DNA of 64,000 nt from Enterobacteriaceae bacterium 4M9. GTDB lineage: Bacteria; Pseudomonadota; Gammaproteobacteria; Enterobacterales; Enterobacteriaceae. A model generated the notes under the pieces. It was not told the DNA's origin. It made no database searches and worked only from the letters and a program-made list of their open reading frames with translations. Each line of letters opens with the position of its first letter. Position 1 is the stretch's first letter. Location of the stretch: contig JAADJJ010000001.1 in assembly GCA_010092695.1 (NCBI GenBank), positions 2,852,001 through 2,916,000 on the forward strand, in the 5' to 3' direction. This document shows, in pieces, positions 62,586-64,000 of the stretch. The position numbers and the translations under genes were made by a program.

Positions 62586-63980
62586 TCAGTGCTTAGCCCG
62601 ACGCCCATACACGCCCCAGGTAATCAGCACACACAATACGTAGAAGATGAAGAAAATTTTCATAGCGCCTGCCGGTGAACCGGTCAGATCGAGGGACGTT
62701 CCAAACGCTTTCGGGATAAAAAAGCCGCCGATAGCGCCAATTGCAGAGATAAAACCAAGGGCTGCTGCGGTGTCGGTTGCGGCCTCACGCATCGCCTGCT
62801 CATCGCTGCCGCCCTCGGCCTTAACGCGCTCCAGCGTAAGCTTACGGAAGATGACCGAAATCATCTGGAAGGTGGAACCACTGCCCAGGCCCGCGGTCAG
62901 GAACAACAGAATAAACACGCCAAAGAAGGCATAGAAATTGCCGCCCTGCCCCTGCGTTGGCAAGGTCATAAACAGCAGCCCGCTAAAGAGCGCCATACAG
63001 AAGAAGTTCACCAGCGTAACCCGGGTTCCCCCCAGTTTGTCAGAGATAACGCCGCCCGCCGAACGCGCAAGCGCGCCCACCAGTGGCCCAAAAAAGGCAA
63101 AGCTCATGACATCTATCTGCGGGAACTGCGTGCGGGCGAGCATGGCAAACCCGGCCGAAAAACCGATAAAAGAACCAAACGTAGCAAGATACAGCAGGCT
63201 CATTATCCACAGGTGCACGCGCTTAAGCACCGGCAACTGCTCCCTGAACGAGGCTTTTGAAGCCGCCAGGTCGTTCATGCCAAACCAGGCCGCAAGGGTG
63301 AAAATCACCAGCGGCGGCACCCAAATCCAGGCTGCGTTTTCCAGATACAGGCGCGAGCCATCACTTTGCAACTCGCCCTGTCCTGCACCAAAAAAGGCAA
63401 AGACAGAGAGCGAAATCGCCAGCGGTGCCAGCAGCTGCATCACGCTCACACCCAGGTTACCCAGACCGCCGTTAATCCCCAGCGCTCCGCCCTGTTTGCT
63501 CTTTGGAAAGAAGAAGCTGATGTTCGCCATGCTGGAAGCAAAGTTAGCCCCGGCAAAACCGCACAGCAGTGAAATCATGATAAAGGTGCTAAAGGTTGTC
63601 GACGTATCCTGTACGGCAAAGCCCAGCCAGACGCAGGGAATAATCAAAATGCCGGTGCTAAAAGCCGTCCAGCGGCGGCCACCGAAAATGGGCACCATAA
63701 AGGAGTACGGGACGCGCATTAGCGCGCCGGAGACCGACGGTAACGCCGTCAGCATAAATAGCTGGTCAGTGGTGAAGCTAAAACCTACTTTGTTGAGATT
63801 TACCGCGACTGTACTGAACAGCATCCAGACGCAGAAGGCGAGCAACAGGCAGGGTACAGAAATCCACAGATTACGGCTGGCGATGCGACTGCCACCACGC
63901 TGCCAGAAGTTTGCATCTTCAGGCCGCCAGTCGGTAATCGTGGCGCCGGACGAGCGTGCGCAAGCAGCAGACTCAGTCAT
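62586..63980 (-). CDS. narK: Nitrate/nitrite transporter NarK
   Basis: A 464-aa major-facilitator transporter (E. coli NarK 463 aa) with 12 helices. The nitrate signature motifs are present: 'GFAGANFASSMANISFFFP' followed by 'GGLGNLGVS', and 'GLGSGSTFQMI' in the second half. It exchanges nitrate for nitrite across the inner membrane and so supplies NarGHI. The ATG at 63980 has a GAGG site five bases before it; a GTG two codons upstream is not preferred. Lies upstream of narGHJI in the same direction, but with its own terminator. The promoter is mostly outside the window. Confidence 0.96.
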   Translation of the reverse strand: MTESAACARSSGATITDWRPEDANFWQRGGSRIASRNLWISVPCLLLAFCVWMLFSTVAVNLNKVGFSFTTDQLFMLTALPSVSGALMRVPYSFMVPIFGGRRWTAFSTGILIIPCVWLGFAVQDTSTTFSTFIMISLLCGFAGANFASSMANISFFFPKSKQGGALGINGGLGNLGVSVMQLLAPLAISLSVFAFFGAGQGELQSDGSRLYLENAAWIWVPPLVIFTLAAWFGMNDLAASKASFREQLPVLKRVHLWIMSLLYLATFGSFIGFSAGFAMLARTQFPQIDVMSFAFFGPLVGALARSAGGVISDKLGGTRVTLVNFFCMALFSGLLFMTLPTQGQGGNFYAFFGVFILLFLTAGLGSGSTFQMISVIFRKLTLERVKAEGGSDEQAMREAATDTAAALGFISAIGAIGGFFIPKAFGTSLDLTGSPAGAMKIFFIFYVLCVLITWGVYGRRAKH

Positions 63981-64000
63981 AAACACCTCACGTTTATGCA

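Overview
The window is a piece of an enterobacterial chromosome (Enterobacterales, most likely Enterobacteriaceae). Gene content and order follow the region around the E. coli trp operon and nar operon almost gene by gene: yciT-osmB-yciH-pyrF-lapBA-pgpB-ribA-acnA-(ymiC, yciX, ymiA)-cysB-topA-yciN-sohB-yciK-cobA-rluB, then yciO-rnm-trpLEGDCBA, ompW-yciC-yciB-yciA-tonB-yciI-yciY-clsA-yciU-oppFDCBA-ychE-adhE-tdk-hns, and finally galU-rssB-rssA-ychJ-purU-tRNA-Tyr x2-narIJHG-narK. Species is not assigned. Base composition is typical of a moderately GC-rich enteric, and no phage, complete insertion sequence, rRNA or CRISPR array is visible.

Differences from the E. coli layout are: trpG and trpD are separate genes, where E. 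coli has a trpGD fusion; an OprB-type carbohydrate porin and a 69-aa unknown protein sit where E. coli has yciQ; a long-form (446 aa) UDP-glucose dehydrogenase gene lies directly behind galU; yciEFG and kch are missing from their usual places; and a 105-aa exported, pilin-like protein follows the trp terminator.

Functionally the window joins housekeeping genes (UMP synthesis, riboflavin, topoisomerase I, tRNA-Tyr), envelope genes (LapAB control of LPS synthesis, PgpB, ClsA, TonB, OmpW, the porin), amino-acid and peptide supply (trp operon with leader peptide and attenuator, Opp transporter, CysB), stress control (H-NS, RssB/RssA, OsmB, AcnA) and anaerobic energy metabolism (AdhE, nitrate transporter NarK and nitrate reductase A). 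The narG promoter keeps an FNR site, an IHF-like site and distal NarL heptamers in an arrangement like that of E. coli.

No clearly new multi-gene system was found. The most interesting unexplained items are an array of about 9.6 copies of an 8-bp repeat between cobA and rluB, a hairpin-dense stretch upstream of rluB that could be a structured RNA, a perfect 17-bp inverted repeat in the adhE leader, the tRNA-Tyr-derived 175-bp repeats, and several conserved micro-proteins (YmiA, YciX, YmiC, YciY) that are easily missed.
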